NCBI GenBank assembly: GCA_947476285.1
Contig: CANJPU010000026.1
Coordinates: 1 to 64,000 of the forward strand
Direction: 5' to 3'
DNA from: Comamonadaceae bacterium
GTDB lineage: Bacteria > Pseudomonadota > Gammaproteobacteria > Burkholderiales > Burkholderiaceae_C
Length of the DNA: 64,000 bases
Each line of letters starts with the position of its first letter. Position 1 is the first letter of the stretch. The notes under the pieces were generated by a model. That model was given only the letters and a program-made list of their open reading frames with translations, had not been told where the DNA came from and searched no databases. A program made the position numbers and the translations under genes. Shown here piece by piece: positions 53,768 to 63,966 of the stretch.

Positions 53768-55072
53768 TCAGGCCTTGTTGGCCTTCTGGAAACGCTCCAG
53801 CAATTCATTGCCGCGCTTGACGATGGAATCAAGCGCTTCCTTGGCGGACTTCTTGCCCCCCCAGACCTGTTCGAGTTCTTCGTCCTCGATGGTGCGAATC
53901 TGCACATAGTTCCCCAGGCGGATGCCGCGCGATTTGTCCGTGACCTTGCGGATCATCTGATTGACAGCCACATCGGTTCCGGGGTTCTGCTTGTAGAAGC
54001 CCGATTGCTCGGTCAGCTTGAAGGCGGCGGTGGTGATGGGCAGGTAGCCAGTGCGCTTGTGGCTGGCCGACTGCACCTCGGGGCTGGAGAGGTAATTGAA
54101 GAAAGTGGCGATGCCTTTGTATTCCGCTGGCTTCTTGCCAGACATCACCCACAGGCTCGCGCCGCCGATCACAGTGTTTTGAGGCGTGCCGGGAACGTCG
54201 GGATAGAAGGGCATGGGCGCCAGTCCGTAGGCGAACTTCGCGTTCTTGGCCACGTCGCCGTAAAAGCCCGACGAAGTCTGGATCATGGCGCATTCGCCCG
54301 AAACAAAAGAGGCCTGGGCCGTGGCACCCCGGCCCTTGTAGATGAACAAGCCGGTCTTGGCCATGTTGCCCAGGTTCTCGATGTGGCGCACATGCAGTGG
54401 CGAGTTGACCTTCATGCGTGCGTCAAGGCCGGCCAGGCCGTTCTGCTTTGTCGCGAATTCAACGTTGTGCCAGGCCGAGAAGCTTTCCAGTTGTGTCCAG
54501 CCCTGCCAGGCCAGCGTGATCGGGCACTTGTGGCCGCTGGCTTTGAGCTTGGCTGCGGCCAACGCCACTTCGGGCCAGGTCTGCGGCGCCTTGTTGGTGT
54601 CCAGGCCTGCTGCCTTGAATGCATCCTTGTTGTAATAGAAGATGGTGGTGGAGCTGTTGAACGGGTAGCTCAGCATCTGGCCGTTGGGCGCGGTGTAGTA
54701 GCCTGCAACGGCGGGCACGTAGGCCTTGGGGTCGAACTTGAAGCCAGCGTCGGTCATGACCTTGCCCACCGGCACGATCGCCCTCTTGCTGGCCATCATG
54801 GTGGCGGTGCCGACTTCGAACACTTGCAGGATGTGCGGGGCGTTGCCGGCGCGGAAAGCCGCGATGGCAGCGGTCATGGACTCATCGTACTGGCCCTTGT
54901 AGGTCGGGACGATTTTGTATTCTTTCTGGCTGGCATTGAAGTTCTTGGCCAGGTCCGTGACCCATTCGTTGTTCACCGCAGTCATCGAGTGCCACCACTG
55001 GATCTCGGTCTGGGCCTGGGCGGGCAGGGCAAAGGCAAGTGCCAGGGCGGCGGCGGAAAGCTGCAATTTCAT
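53768..55072 (-). CDS. ugpB: Glycerol-3-phosphate-binding periplasmic protein
   Basis: A 434-residue periplasmic receptor with a signal peptide (cleavage after A-Q-A near 20). It has I-Q-W-W-H-S-M near 24, W-x-G-W-T-Q-L-E-S-F near 190, and a C-terminal E-E-L-E-Q-V-W-G-G-K-K near 405, typical of UgpB. GGAG precedes the ATG at 55072. It is first in ugpBAECQ. The upstream 55073-55289 region is shared with the divergent Dld gene; I see no convincing paired Pho box. Confidence 0.94.
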   Translation of the reverse strand: MKLQLSAAALALAFALPAQAQTEIQWWHSMTAVNNEWVTDLAKNFNASQKEYKIVPTYKGQYDESMTAAIAAFRAGNAPHILQVFEVGTATMMASKRAIVPVGKVMTDAGFKFDPKAYVPAVAGYYTAPNGQMLSYPFNSSTTIFYYNKDAFKAAGLDTNKAPQTWPEVALAAAKLKASGHKCPITLAWQGWTQLESFSAWHNVEFATKQNGLAGLDARMKVNSPLHVRHIENLGNMAKTGLFIYKGRGATAQASFVSGECAMIQTSSGFYGDVAKNAKFAYGLAPMPFYPDVPGTPQNTVIGGASLWVMSGKKPAEYKGIATFFNYLSSPEVQSASHKRTGYLPITTAAFKLTEQSGFYKQNPGTDVAVNQMIRKVTDKSRGIRLGNYVQIRTIEDEELEQVWGGKKSAKEALDSIVKRGNELLERFQKANKA

Positions 55073-55289
55073 AAGGGCTCCTTGAGGGCTTCTTGAATTT
55101 AGCCGGTATTTGTGACACCAAATTTAAACCCTGCGCCGGTGCGGCTCGCAAGCGGGGTTTCCATAAGAAAGATGGGGTTGCTGCACTGCGGTAACATCTG
55201 CCCTCAGCCGCGTATTCATCGTTTGGCTGACAGGAAAGGCCCTGCTCTGGTCGCGTCTCCTTTGGGTGGCGCGCAGGCAATTGATCACG

Positions 55290-58200
55290 ATGAACGCACC
55301 CACCACGCTCAACCAACTCATGGCCTCGGTCGATGACCAGGCCCCGCGGCTGCGCGAAATTCCCTACAACTACACCTCGTTCTCTGACCGGGAAATCGTG
55401 ATTCGCCTACTGGGCCTGCCCGCTTGGGAGGTGCTCAATCGCCTGCGCGAGGAACGCCGCACCGGCCGCTCGGCACGCATGCTGTATGAGGTGCTGGGCG
55501 ATATCTGGGTGGTGCAGCGCAACCCCTACTTGCAGGACGACTTGCTGGACAACCCCAAGCGCAGACGCCTGCTGGTCGATGCGCTGAACCACCGGCTGGC
55601 CGAAGTGCAGAAGCGGCGCACGCCCGGCGTGGACGCCGAGCGCGATACGCTGGTGGGCCAACTGCTGGCCGCGGCGGCTGCGGCAGTGGGCGCTTTCGAC
55701 GCGAGTTTTCGCGAGGTGGCCGATCTGCGACGCCAATCGCAGCGCGCGCTGCGCCGGCACACCGCCAAGGACAACATCAAGTTCGACGGCCTCTCGCGCG
55801 TCTCGCACGTGACTGACGCCACCGACTGGCGAGTTGAATACCCCTTTGTCGTGCTCACACCGGACACCGAAGCGGAGATGGCGGGGGTGGTCAAGGCCTG
55901 CATCGAATTGGGCCTGACCATCATTCCCCGGGGCGGTGGCACCGGCTACACCGGCGGCGCCATTCCCCTGACCTGGAAGAGCGTGGTCATCAACACCGAA
56001 AAGCTCGAAACCATGACCGAGGTCGAAATGACCACGGTACCGGGTCACGACAGGCAGCTGGCGACCATTTGGACCGAGGCGGGGGTGGTGACTCAGCGAG
56101 TGGCCGATGCGGCCGAGCGGGCCGGCTATGTGTTCGCAGTGGACCCGACCTCAGCCGAAGCCTCCTGCATTGGCGGAAACATTGCGATGAACGCGGGCGG
56201 CAAGAAGGCCGTGCTCTGGGGCACCGCCCTGGACAACCTCATTTCGTGGAGGATGGTCACCGCGCAGGCGCAGTGGCTGGAAGTCACCCGGCTGGACCAC
56301 AACCTGGGCAAGATCCACGACGCGCCGGTGGCGAGCTTCGAGCTCAAGTACTTCGAGGCCGACGGCAAAACGCCGGTGCGCACGGAAACCTTGGTCATCC
56401 CGGGCAGCACCTTCCGCAAGGAAGGCCTGGGCAAGGATGTGACTGACAAGTTCCTCTCAGGCCTGCCGGGCATCCAGAAGGAAGGCTGCGACGGCCTGAT
56501 CACCAGCGCCCGCTGGGTGGCTCACCGCATGCCCAAGCACACCCGCACCGTGTGCATGGAATTCTTTGGCAATGCGCGCGACGCCGTGCCCAGCATTGTG
56601 GAGATCAAGGACTTCATGTTCGCCGAGCAAAAGCGCAGCGGCGTGCTGCTGGCCGGCCTGGAGCATCTGGACGACCGCTACCTCAAGGCGGTGGGCTACG
56701 CCACCAAGTCCAAGCGTGCGATGCTTCCCAAGATGGTGCTGGTGGGCGACATCTGCGGCGACAACGCGGATGATGTGGCGCGGGTTACCTCCGAGGTGGT
56801 GCGCATCGCCAATTCGCGCAGCGGCGAAGGCTTCATTGCCATCAGCCCCGAGGCCCGCAAGAAATTCTGGCTGGACCGCAAGCGCACCGCAGCCATCAGC
56901 CGCCACACCAACGCCTTCAAGATCAACGAAGACGTGGTGATTCCACTGCCGCGCATGGCCGAGTACACCGACGGCATCGAGCGAATCAACATCGAGCTGT
57001 CACTGGCCAACAAGATCAAGCTGGCCGATGAACTGGAGGCGTTCTTCGCGCGCGGCAAGCTGCCGCTGGGCAAGCAGGACGACGCCGGTGAGATTCCTTC
57101 GGCCGAGTTGCTAGAAGACCGGGTAGCGCAGGCGCTGGAAGTGGTGCGCGAGGTGCGTGCACTCTGGCAGGGCTGGCTCAACCAGGTGGATTCGCTCTTT
57201 CCCCAGTTGCAAGACCACAGCCTGCGGGCGAGCTGGAAGACGCAGATTCGCGCACCGCTGCAAAACATCTTCGCCGGGCAGCCCTTTGCGCCCATCCTGG
57301 ATGAGGCCAACGCCATTCACAAGCAGGTGCTCAAGGGCAGGGTCTGGGTGGCGCTGCACATGCACGCGGGCGACGGCAATGTGCACACCAACATTCCGGT
57401 CAACAGCGATGACTACGAGATGCTTCAGACCGCCCACGCGGCTGTCAAACGCATCATGGCCTTGGCGCGCTCGCTGGACGGCGTGATCTCGGGCGAGCAC
57501 GGCATCGGCATCACCAAGCTTGAATTTCTCACCGACGAAGAGATCAAGCCCTTTGCCGACTACAAACAAAAGGTCGATCCCGAAGGCCGATTCAACAAAG
57601 GCAAGCTGCTGCGCCAGGCAAATGCCGATGGGCCGGCTTCGTCCTTTGCCGATCTGACCAATGCCTACACGCCCAGCTTCGGCCTGATGGGGCATGAGTC
57701 GCTCATCATGCAGCAGTCGGACATTGGCGCGATTGCCGACAGCATCAAGGACTGCCTGCGTTGCGGCAAGTGCAAGCCGGTGTGTGCCACCCATGTGCCG
57801 CGTGCCAACTTGCTCTACAGCCCGCGCAATAAGATCCTCGCGACCTCGCTGCTGGTGGAGGCGTTCCTGTACGAGGAGCAAACCCGCCGCGGTGTCTCCA
57901 TCAAGCACTGGCATGAGTTCGAGGACGTGGCTGACCATTGCACCGTGTGCCACAAGTGCGAATCGCCATGCCCGGTGAAGATCGATTTCGGCGACGTGTC
58001 CATGAACATGCGCAACTTGTTGCGCAAGATGGGTCAGAAGACCTTCCGCCCGGGCAACGCGGCGGCGATGCTCATGCTCAATGCCACCAACCCCGAGACG
58101 ATCAAGCTGCTGCGAACGGCCATGGTCGGCATCGGCTTCAAGGCCCAGCGCCTGGCCAATGACTTGATGCGCGGACTGGCCCGCAAACAGACCGCCAAGC

Positions 58201-59168
58201 CGCCTTCCACCCATGACGCCGCCCCCATCAAAGAGCAGGTGATCCACTTCATCAACAAGAAGCTACCCGGCGGTTTGCCCAAAAAGACCGCGCGCGCCTT
58301 GCTCGATATTGAGGACAAGGACTACGTGCCCATCATCCGCGATCCAAAGGCCACCACTTCGGAGACCGAAGCCGTCTTTTATTTTCCCGGTTGCGGATCG
58401 GAGCGCTTGTTCTCGCAGGTGGGCCTGGCCACCCAGGCGATGCTGTGGCATGCCGGGGTGCAGACCGTGCTGCCGCCGGGCTATCTGTGCTGTGGCTACC
58501 CACAGCGCGGCTCGGGCCAGTTCGACAAGGCCGAGAAAATCATCACCGACAACCGGGTGCTGTTCCACCGGGTTGCCAACACGCTCAATTACCTGGACAT
58601 CAAGACCGTGGTGGTGAGCTGCGGCACCTGCTATGACCAGTTGCAGGGATACGAGTTCGACAAGATCTTCCCCGGTTGCCGCATCATTGACATTCATGAG
58701 TTCCTGCTGGAAAAAGGCATCACCTTGCCTGATGGGCAGGGCGGCTATCTCTACCATGAGCCCTGTCACAACCCGATGAAGCTGCAGGATTCGCTCAAGA
58801 CCGTCAAGGCGCTGGTGGGCGAGCAGGTGCGCAAGTCCGAGCGTTGCTGTGGTGAGTCGGGCACCCTGGGTGTCAGCCGGCCTGACATTTCCACTCAGGT
58901 GCGTTTTCGCAAGGAGGAAGAATTGCGAAAGGACGAGATGGCTCTGCGCGCCACCGGCGCCGTCGGCGATAAGGACAACATCAAGATCCTCACCAGTTGC
59001 CCGAGCTGCCTGCAAGGGCTGACGCGCTACGGCAACGATCTGCAAAACGGCCTGCTGGAGGCCGATTACATCGTCGTCGAAATGGCGCGAAAGATACTGG
59101 GCGAAAACTGGATGCCTGAATATGTCCACGCGGCCAACAGCGGCGGCATTGAGCGGGTGCTGGTCTGA
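55290..59168 (+). CDS. Dld-type FAD/Fe-S D-2-hydroxyacid dehydrogenase (fused large protein)
   Basis: A 1292-residue membrane-associated oxidoreductase. An N-terminal region is followed by a PCMH FAD domain ([11 protein letters not shown] near 213), an FAD-oxidase C domain, and two 4Fe-4S motifs ([11 protein letters not shown] near 822; [11 protein letters not shown] near 884). Two CCG domains complete it (C-C-G-Y-P near 1067; R-C-C-G-E-S-G near 1185). It resembles the fused D-lactate/2-hydroxyglutarate dehydrogenase type that feeds electrons to quinone. The exact substrate is not determined. ATG 55290 starts the conserved sequence. Its stop overlaps the HIT gene start. Confidence 0.92.
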   Translation: MNAPTTLNQLMASVDDQAPRLREIPYNYTSFSDREIVIRLLGLPAWEVLNRLREERRTGRSARMLYEVLGDIWVVQRNPYLQDDLLDNPKRRRLLVDALNHRLAEVQKRRTPGVDAERDTLVGQLLAAAAAAVGAFDASFREVADLRRQSQRALRRHTAKDNIKFDGLSRVSHVTDATDWRVEYPFVVLTPDTEAEMAGVVKACIELGLTIIPRGGGTGYTGGAIPLTWKSVVINTEKLETMTEVEMTTVPGHDRQLATIWTEAGVVTQRVADAAERAGYVFAVDPTSAEASCIGGNIAMNAGGKKAVLWGTALDNLISWRMVTAQAQWLEVTRLDHNLGKIHDAPVASFELKYFEADGKTPVRTETLVIPGSTFRKEGLGKDVTDKFLSGLPGIQKEGCDGLITSARWVAHRMPKHTRTVCMEFFGNARDAVPSIVEIKDFMFAEQKRSGVLLAGLEHLDDRYLKAVGYATKSKRAMLPKMVLVGDICGDNADDVARVTSEVVRIANSRSGEGFIAISPEARKKFWLDRKRTAAISRHTNAFKINEDVVIPLPRMAEYTDGIERINIELSLANKIKLADELEAFFARGKLPLGKQDDAGEIPSAELLEDRVAQALEVVREVRALWQGWLNQVDSLFPQLQDHSLRASWKTQIRAPLQNIFAGQPFAPILDEANAIHKQVLKGRVWVALHMHAGDGNVHTNIPVNSDDYEMLQTAHAAVKRIMALARSLDGVISGEHGIGITKLEFLTDEEIKPFADYKQKVDPEGRFNKGKLLRQANADGPASSFADLTNAYTPSFGLMGHESLIMQQSDIGAIADSIKDCLRCGKCKPVCATHVPRANLLYSPRNKILATSLLVEAFLYEEQTRRGVSIKHWHEFEDVADHCTVCHKCESPCPVKIDFGDVSMNMRNLLRKMGQKTFRPGNAAAMLMLNATNPETIKLLRTAMVGIGFKAQRLANDLMRGLARKQTAKPPSTHDAAPIKEQVIHFINKKLPGGLPKKTARALLDIEDKDYVPIIRDPKATTSETEAVFYFPGCGSERLFSQVGLATQAMLWHAGVQTVLPPGYLCCGYPQRGSGQFDKAEKIITDNRVLFHRVANTLNYLDIKTVVVSCGTCYDQLQGYEFDKIFPGCRIIDIHEFLLEKGITLPDGQGGYLYHEPCHNPMKLQDSLKTVKALVGEQVRKSERCCGESGTLGVSRPDISTQVRFRKEEELRKDEMALRATGAVGDKDNIKILTSCPSCLQGLTRYGNDLQNGLLEADYIVVEMARKILGENWMPEYVHAANSGGIERVLV

Positions 59169-59593
59169 TGAACAAGGCTGACTGCCCCTTCTGCAAGGGC
59201 CCCGCAGGCCATGTCGTCTTCAGCGGCCCTCGCTTTCGCATCCTGCGGCCGCAAGAGGCTGGCTTTCCCGCCTTCTACCGGCTGGTCTGGGCCGAACATG
59301 TGGCCGAGCTATCCGATCTGTCGGCGGCCGATCGGCTGCTGTGCATGGAGTCGGTCGTGAAAGTCGAGCAGGTGCTGCGCAGACATCTCAAGCCAAGCAA
59401 GATCAATCTGGCCAGCCTAGGCAACATGGTGCCTCATCTGCACTGGCACATCATTGCCCGTTTCGATTGGGACAGCCATTTTCCAGCGCCGGTGTGGGCG
59501 CCGGCCCAGCGCCAGGCACCGGCTGACGCCTTGGCCCAGGTGGTGGCCGCGCGTGAAGCTGTTGAAGACAATATCCGCGCCGAACTGACTTAA
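59168..59593 (+). CDS. HIT-family protein (histidine triad hydrolase/transferase)
   Basis: A 141-residue protein with the histidine triad H-L-H-W-H-I-I near residue 96 and two N-terminal CxxC-like cysteines (D-C-P-F-C near 6), which may bind zinc. HIT proteins hydrolyse nucleotide-linked substrates. The start ATG overlaps the Dld-type gene stop (TGATG), implying co-expression. Substrate unknown. Confidence 0.92.
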   Translation: MNKADCPFCKGPAGHVVFSGPRFRILRPQEAGFPAFYRLVWAEHVAELSDLSAADRLLCMESVVKVEQVLRRHLKPSKINLASLGNMVPHLHWHIIARFDWDSHFPAPVWAPAQRQAPADALAQVVAAREAVEDNIRAELT

Positions 59594-59669
59594 GGTTTTG
59601 TTTCGACCGTGTCGCGTTGCGTACACCCAACTAATCGGGGCGGAACTGAGGCGTCAATTGCCACTAAGC

Positions 59670-59692
59670 GTGTATAACAAGCGGTTACACAC
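59670..59692. promoter_or_regulatory. Inverted repeat over the -10 of the tandem-FecR gene
   Basis: GTGTATAAC at 59670-59678 and GTTACACAC at 59684-59692 form a 5-base-loop inverted repeat with one mismatch. The left arm contains a TATAAC -10-like hexamer, and the ATG is nine bases beyond the right arm. It could be an operator. Confidence 0.4.
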
Positions 59693-59700
59693 AGGCAACA

Positions 59701-61113
59701 ATGACGACTGGAAGCTTTTCCATGGTTAAGGGGGCGCTTTGCGTCGGGCGTTTCGTGCGCGCGATGCTGGGCGCTGGACTGCTGCTGGCCACTGGCTTGG
59801 CCGGCGCCCAGTCGGCCGGCGCTCAGTCGGCCGGCGAAGTGGAATTTGCCCGTGGTGTCGGCTTTGCCCAGTCCCCTGGGCAGACGCCTCGCACCTTGGG
59901 GCGTGGCCTGCAGCTCAGCCAGGGCGACCGGCTCACCACCTCCGAAGGCGCGTCGGCCATCATCAGGCTGCAAGACGGCACCCGCATGACCGTGCGGCCC
60001 AATTCGGAGCTGGTGTTGCAGCAGTTTCAGTTCAGGGAAAACGCCCCCGACAACAGCATGCTGATGCAGCTTTTGCGCGGTGGCTTTCGCGCCATCACCG
60101 GACTGATCGCCAAGGGCTCGCCCCAGGCGGCCAAGGTGCAGACGCAGACCGCGACCATCGGCATCCGCGGCACCGACTTCGATGCCCGTTTGTGTGCGCG
60201 TGACTGTGGGGCAGAGTCCGAGCGGGTGGCCGCAGTGGCGCGGCCCAATGCCGCGCAGGCCAGCGCCAAAGTCATCTTCTCTCAAGGCACGATTTTCGCT
60301 GTGGACGGGGCTGGGCAACGCCGGCGCCTGGTCGATGGCGGCGGCGTTTATCCGGGCGAGCTGATCGAAACCGCAAGCAACTCTCGGGCCGTGCTGGTGT
60401 TTCGCGACGATAGCCGGGTGACGCTGGGTTCGGGCACGCGCTTTCGCGTGGACAACTTTATCTACGACGATCGCAATGCGGGCGAAGGCCGCTTTCTGGT
60501 GTCGGTATTGCGTGGTTCGATGCGGGCCCTAACTGGATTGATCGCGCGGGCCAATAATCGCAATGTCGGCTTTGCCACTGTCACTGCCACCATCGGGGTT
60601 CGCGGCACCGGTCTGGATATCAATTGCACCGGCGCGTGCGCAGGGGAACCTGGCGGCGCCGATTCGGGCCTGACTCTCTTCGCCTGGCTGGGTTCCATCG
60701 AAGTCATGCAAACCGGCCAGACCGCGTTGCAGCTTCTGCAAGCCGGGCAGGGCCTGTTCATCTCGGCCAGCGGGGTGCGGTTGATCAACACCCAGCCAGA
60801 CATCGACGGGCCGCGGCCCGACGGGTTGAACGTGCCACCCAAGCTGTTTTCCACAGACACCGTGCCCGAGGGCGAGGAAGGCCTGTTCGTGTTCGTGCGG
60901 GACGGTCACATCGAGATCGCCACGCTCTCCGATGTCCTTCACCTGGGCAAGGGAGAGGCTGGCTTCGCAGGCACTACGGGCGAGACACGTCGTCCTGTGA
61001 CGATCCCGAAGTTCATTGATTTCGACGCAGTGCCCCTTCCCAATTCTCGCAACCCACTCTTGGTCAGCGTGCTGGCCGAGTCGGGCATCAGGCCTAACAA
61101 CCAATGCAGGTAG
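59701..61113 (+). CDS. Exported tandem-FecR-domain protein
   Basis: A 470-residue protein with a signal peptide (A-T-G-L-A-G-A-Q near 36). It has two FecR beta domains (about 70-155 and 220-310), each with an R-G-T-D/G strand (I-G-I-R-G-T-D-F near 155; I-G-V-R-G-T-G-L near 300), and a less defined C-terminal 150 residues. No ECF sigma factor gene is present. Its stop overlaps the start of a TpsB-type transporter by ten bases, so they are co-translated. It may bind a ligand or peptidoglycan near the secretion pore. The signal-cleavage region contains a 15-bp duplicated block. Confidence 0.86.
   Translation: MTTGSFSMVKGALCVGRFVRAMLGAGLLLATGLAGAQSAGAQSAGEVEFARGVGFAQSPGQTPRTLGRGLQLSQGDRLTTSEGASAIIRLQDGTRMTVRPNSELVLQQFQFRENAPDNSMLMQLLRGGFRAITGLIAKGSPQAAKVQTQTATIGIRGTDFDARLCARDCGAESERVAAVARPNAAQASAKVIFSQGTIFAVDGAGQRRRLVDGGGVYPGELIETASNSRAVLVFRDDSRVTLGSGTRFRVDNFIYDDRNAGEGRFLVSVLRGSMRALTGLIARANNRNVGFATVTATIGVRGTGLDINCTGACAGEPGGADSGLTLFAWLGSIEVMQTGQTALQLLQAGQGLFISASGVRLINTQPDIDGPRPDGLNVPPKLFSTDTVPEGEEGLFVFVRDGHIEIATLSDVLHLGKGEAGFAGTTGETRRPVTIPKFIDFDAVPLPNSRNPLLVSVLAESGIRPNNQCR
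59806..59835 (+). repeat. 15-bp tandem duplication at the signal-peptide end of the FecR protein
   Basis: GCCCAGTCGGCCGGC (59806-59820) is followed by GCTCAGTCGGCCGGC (59821-59835), one mismatch, encoding A-Q-S-A-G twice. It duplicates the likely signal peptidase site. Confidence 0.8.
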
Positions 61114-62726
61114 CCAAGTCCCATCCGCACAGTCTGGGTCAAGCTGCGCGGGCCGTGCTTGTGCTTGTCGCTTTGGCTGCGGCCGGCTCGGCTCTGGCGC
61201 AGGTTTCCACGGTTCCAATGGCGTCCGCTGCGCCCACGCCGGTTTTCGCGATCAGGGGCTTTGCCGTAATGGGCGAGAACCCGTTGGGCGATGGCGAAAC
61301 CTCCAACGTGCTCGCGCCCTTCCTGCGCACCGACGCCACGCTGGAGACCTTGCAGAAGGCCACCGCCGCGCTGGAGGCGGCACTGCGCGACAAGGGCTTC
61401 GGCTTGCACCGCGTGGCATTGCCGCCGCAGGAAGTGGGCGACACGGTGCGGCTCAATATCGTCAAGTTCACCATTGGCAAAGTTGTCATCGAAGGCCGCA
61501 GCCTGTACGACGAGGGCAACGTGCGCCGTGCGCTGCCCGAGCTGCGCGAAGGCGCCAGCCCCAATTTCAAGAAGCTGGCAGTCCAGACCGCCATCGCCAA
61601 CGAAAACCCCAACAAGCAATTGCAGTTGGGCCTGCGCGAATCCGATGAAGCCGACAAAATTGACGCCAGCATCTCAGTCAAAGAGCGGCGTCCCTGGAAC
61701 TTCGGCATAGCCCTGTCCAACGGTGGCACGCGCTCAGCCGGACGAGACCGGCTCTCGGTCTCGGGCGGCCACACCAACCTTTTCAACCTCGACCATCAGT
61801 TCGTGGGTGCCTACACCACGTCGCTTGAGAGGCCTCAGGACGTCAAGCAACTGGGCCTGTCCTACAAGGTTCCGCTCTACGCGGCTGGCGGCGTGCTCGG
61901 CGCGAGCTACACCCGCTCTGACGTGCTGGGCAACTTCGGCAGCTTCACCAGCACCGGTGCGGGTCACACGGCGGGCGTCAACTACACCCTGTACTTGCCC
62001 CCGGATGGCGGCCGACGCAGCTATGTCACCCTGTCCCTGGAGGACAAGGTCTTTGACGCCACGCTGATCAGCGGTGTCGCGGTGGGAGTCGATCGGCGCA
62101 GCCGGCCGGTTACGCTGGGCTACACTGCCCGCACCGCATCGGACACTAGCTTGTGGAGCTACAACTTCGAGCTGGCCACCAACTCGGTGGGCGGACGCAA
62201 CAATGACCTGGCGTCCTACCAGAGCGAAGATCCGCGTATCAGCACCGTGCGCTGGAAAGCATTGCGTGGCAATCTCGGCTACACGGCCAGCGTCGGCACG
62301 ACTTGGCTGTGGTCGGCTCGGGGCCAGCTCCAGTACAGCCCTGACGTTTTGATCTCGGGTGAATCCTTCGGCCTGGGCGGCTTGGCCTCGGTGCGCGGCA
62401 CCAGTATCGACCGGCCGATCGTCGGCGACAAAGGCTTCGCCGGAACGCTGGAACTGACCTCGCCCGAACTGACCACTGGCCTGAGGCTCCTTGGTTTCAT
62501 GGACGCAGGTTGGCTGGGCAACAACAATCCCAATGGCGCCAACAAGCCCGCCAGTGACCGATTGGCGAGCGCTGGCCTGGGCCTGCGCTATGCCAATGAG
62601 CCGTACGCGCTGTCTCTCGATTACGGTCGGCTTGTCAGCGGTAGCCGCGTCCCACTGGTTGTGAACTCTGCCGCGCCGCAAAAGGGCGATGAGCGGCTGT
62701 ACATCAATCTGTCGGTGCGCTTCTGA
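61104..62726 (+). CDS. ShlB/FhaC-type (TpsB) outer-membrane transporter
   Basis: A 540-residue outer-membrane protein with signal peptide (A-L-A-Q near 33), two POTRA domains (about 45-185; F-A-I-R-G-F-A-V-M-G near 48), and a 16-strand-type barrel with the conserved S-V-R-G-T loop motif near 430 and a terminal phenylalanine (S-V-R-F). These proteins secrete a partner TpsA adhesin or hemolysin through the two-partner pathway. No TpsA gene is adjacent, so its substrate is encoded elsewhere. It overlaps the tandem-FecR gene, implying that the two work together. Confidence 0.88.
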   Translation: MQVAKSHPHSLGQAARAVLVLVALAAAGSALAQVSTVPMASAAPTPVFAIRGFAVMGENPLGDGETSNVLAPFLRTDATLETLQKATAALEAALRDKGFGLHRVALPPQEVGDTVRLNIVKFTIGKVVIEGRSLYDEGNVRRALPELREGASPNFKKLAVQTAIANENPNKQLQLGLRESDEADKIDASISVKERRPWNFGIALSNGGTRSAGRDRLSVSGGHTNLFNLDHQFVGAYTTSLERPQDVKQLGLSYKVPLYAAGGVLGASYTRSDVLGNFGSFTSTGAGHTAGVNYTLYLPPDGGRRSYVTLSLEDKVFDATLISGVAVGVDRRSRPVTLGYTARTASDTSLWSYNFELATNSVGGRNNDLASYQSEDPRISTVRWKALRGNLGYTASVGTTWLWSARGQLQYSPDVLISGESFGLGGLASVRGTSIDRPIVGDKGFAGTLELTSPELTTGLRLLGFMDAGWLGNNNPNGANKPASDRLASAGLGLRYANEPYALSLDYGRLVSGSRVPLVVNSAAPQKGDERLYINLSVRF

Positions 62727-62772
62727 TTGCAGGGTCTTTGCTCTGGGGAAGTTGCGAGAGCCCGAAGCAAAC

Positions 62773-62778
62773 TAAAAT
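62773..62778 (+). promoter_or_regulatory. -10-like hexamer ahead of the DUF971 gene
   Basis: TAAAAT at 62773-62778 is 21 bases before the ATG at 62799. AAGTTG at 62750-62755 could be a weak -35 at 17 bases. The leader would be very short. Confidence 0.3.
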
Positions 62779-62798
62779 CTGCATTTGGACCCACACAT

Positions 62799-63209
62799 AT
62801 GGCAGGCCTGAAACACAACTCTCCCACTCCCCAATCGCTCACCGTGCATGGGCAGTCGCAGATATTGGAGGTCGGTTTTTCCGACGGGCGCACATTTCGC
62901 ATTCCGTTCGAGCTGATGCGAATCTACTCGCCTTCGGCTGAAGTGCAGGGCCATGGACCAGGACAAGAGGTATTGCAAACCGGCAAGCGCAGCGTCGGCG
63001 TGCAATCTCTGGAGCCAGTGGGAAACTACGCAGTGCAGCCTACATTTTCGGATGGTCACGAGAGTGGCATCTTCTCCTGGGATTACCTCTACTTTTTAGG
63101 CGACCAGCAAGACAAGCTCTGGGCCGACTACGAGCGTCGGTTGCAGGCAGCAGGTGTCGCGCGCGATGACCCCATGCCTGAGAAAGCGGGCCACGCCTGC
63201 GGCCACTGA
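62799..63209 (+). CDS. DUF971 (gamma-butyrobetaine hydroxylase-like N domain) protein
   Basis: A 136-residue protein with the DUF971 features: [15 protein letters not shown] near 24, [10 protein letters not shown] near 40, and [10 protein letters not shown] near 92, ending in a histidine-containing tail. The fold resembles the N-domain of gamma-butyrobetaine hydroxylase and may bind metal or Fe-S. It lies 25 bases before ubiE on the same strand, an arrangement I recall as frequent in betaproteobacteria. Function not established. Confidence 0.9.
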   Translation: MAGLKHNSPTPQSLTVHGQSQILEVGFSDGRTFRIPFELMRIYSPSAEVQGHGPGQEVLQTGKRSVGVQSLEPVGNYAVQPTFSDGHESGIFSWDYLYFLGDQQDKLWADYERRLQAAGVARDDPMPEKAGHACGH

Positions 63210-63234
63210 AGTCAACCCAATGCAGCATCGCGCC

Positions 63235-63966
63235 ATGAGCAGCACCCACTTCGGTTTCCAATCTGTCGACGAGCACGAAAAGGCGCGGCGCGTGCGCGGC
63301 GTGTTCGATTCGGTGGCGCCACGCTACGACTTGATGAACGACCTGATGTCCGCCGGTTTGCACCGCGCATGGAAGGCCTACACCGTCATGGTGGCCAAAG
63401 TCGGGCCCGGCCAGCAGGTGCTGGACATCGCCGGTGGCACTGGCGATCTGGCACTGGCCTTTGCCCGAAAGGTGGGCTCCACCGGCCGGGTGGTGCATAC
63501 CGACATCAATGAAGCAATGCTGCGAACCGGGCGCGACCGCCTGCTCGACGCCGGGCTTGCCTTGCCCACGATGGTCTGCGATGCCGAAAAGCTTCCATTC
63601 GCAAGTGACAGCTTCGATCTGGTCAGTGTCGCTTTTGGCCTGCGCAATATGACTCACAAGGACGCGGCGCTGGCTGAGATGCACCGCGTTCTCAAGCCAG
63701 GCGGCAAGCTGCTGGTGCTTGAGTTTTCAAAGGTGGCCAAGCCGCTTGAGAAGGCGTACGACTGGTATTCATTCAAAGTGCTGCCACGCCTGGGCAAACT
63801 GGTCACCGGCGACGGCGCCAGCTACCAGTATCTGGCCGAGTCGATCCGGGTTCATCCAGACCAGGAAGAGTTGAAAGCCCTTATGAAAGAAAGTGGTTTT
63901 GGTCATGTGGACTATCACAATTTAACTGGCGGGGTCGTGGCATTACATGTTGGAATCAAATGCTGA
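63235..63966 (+). CDS. ubiE: Demethylmenaquinone/2-polyprenyl-benzoquinol methyltransferase
   Basis: UbiE makes the C-methylation step of ubiquinone (and menaquinone where present) using SAM. The 243 residues include the SAM loop D-I-A-G-G-T-G-D near 63, D-A-E-K-L-P-F near 115, F-G-L-R-N near 134, and the C-terminal [11 protein letters not shown] 63235 matches the typical M-S-x-T-H-F-G-F-Q start; ATG 63220 is an alternative. It follows the DUF971 gene by 25 bases and lies at the window edge. Confidence 0.95.
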   Translation: MSSTHFGFQSVDEHEKARRVRGVFDSVAPRYDLMNDLMSAGLHRAWKAYTVMVAKVGPGQQVLDIAGGTGDLALAFARKVGSTGRVVHTDINEAMLRTGRDRLLDAGLALPTMVCDAEKLPFASDSFDLVSVAFGLRNMTHKDAALAEMHRVLKPGGKLLVLEFSKVAKPLEKAYDWYSFKVLPRLGKLVTGDGASYQYLAESIRVHPDQEELKALMKESGFGHVDYHNLTGGVVALHVGIKC

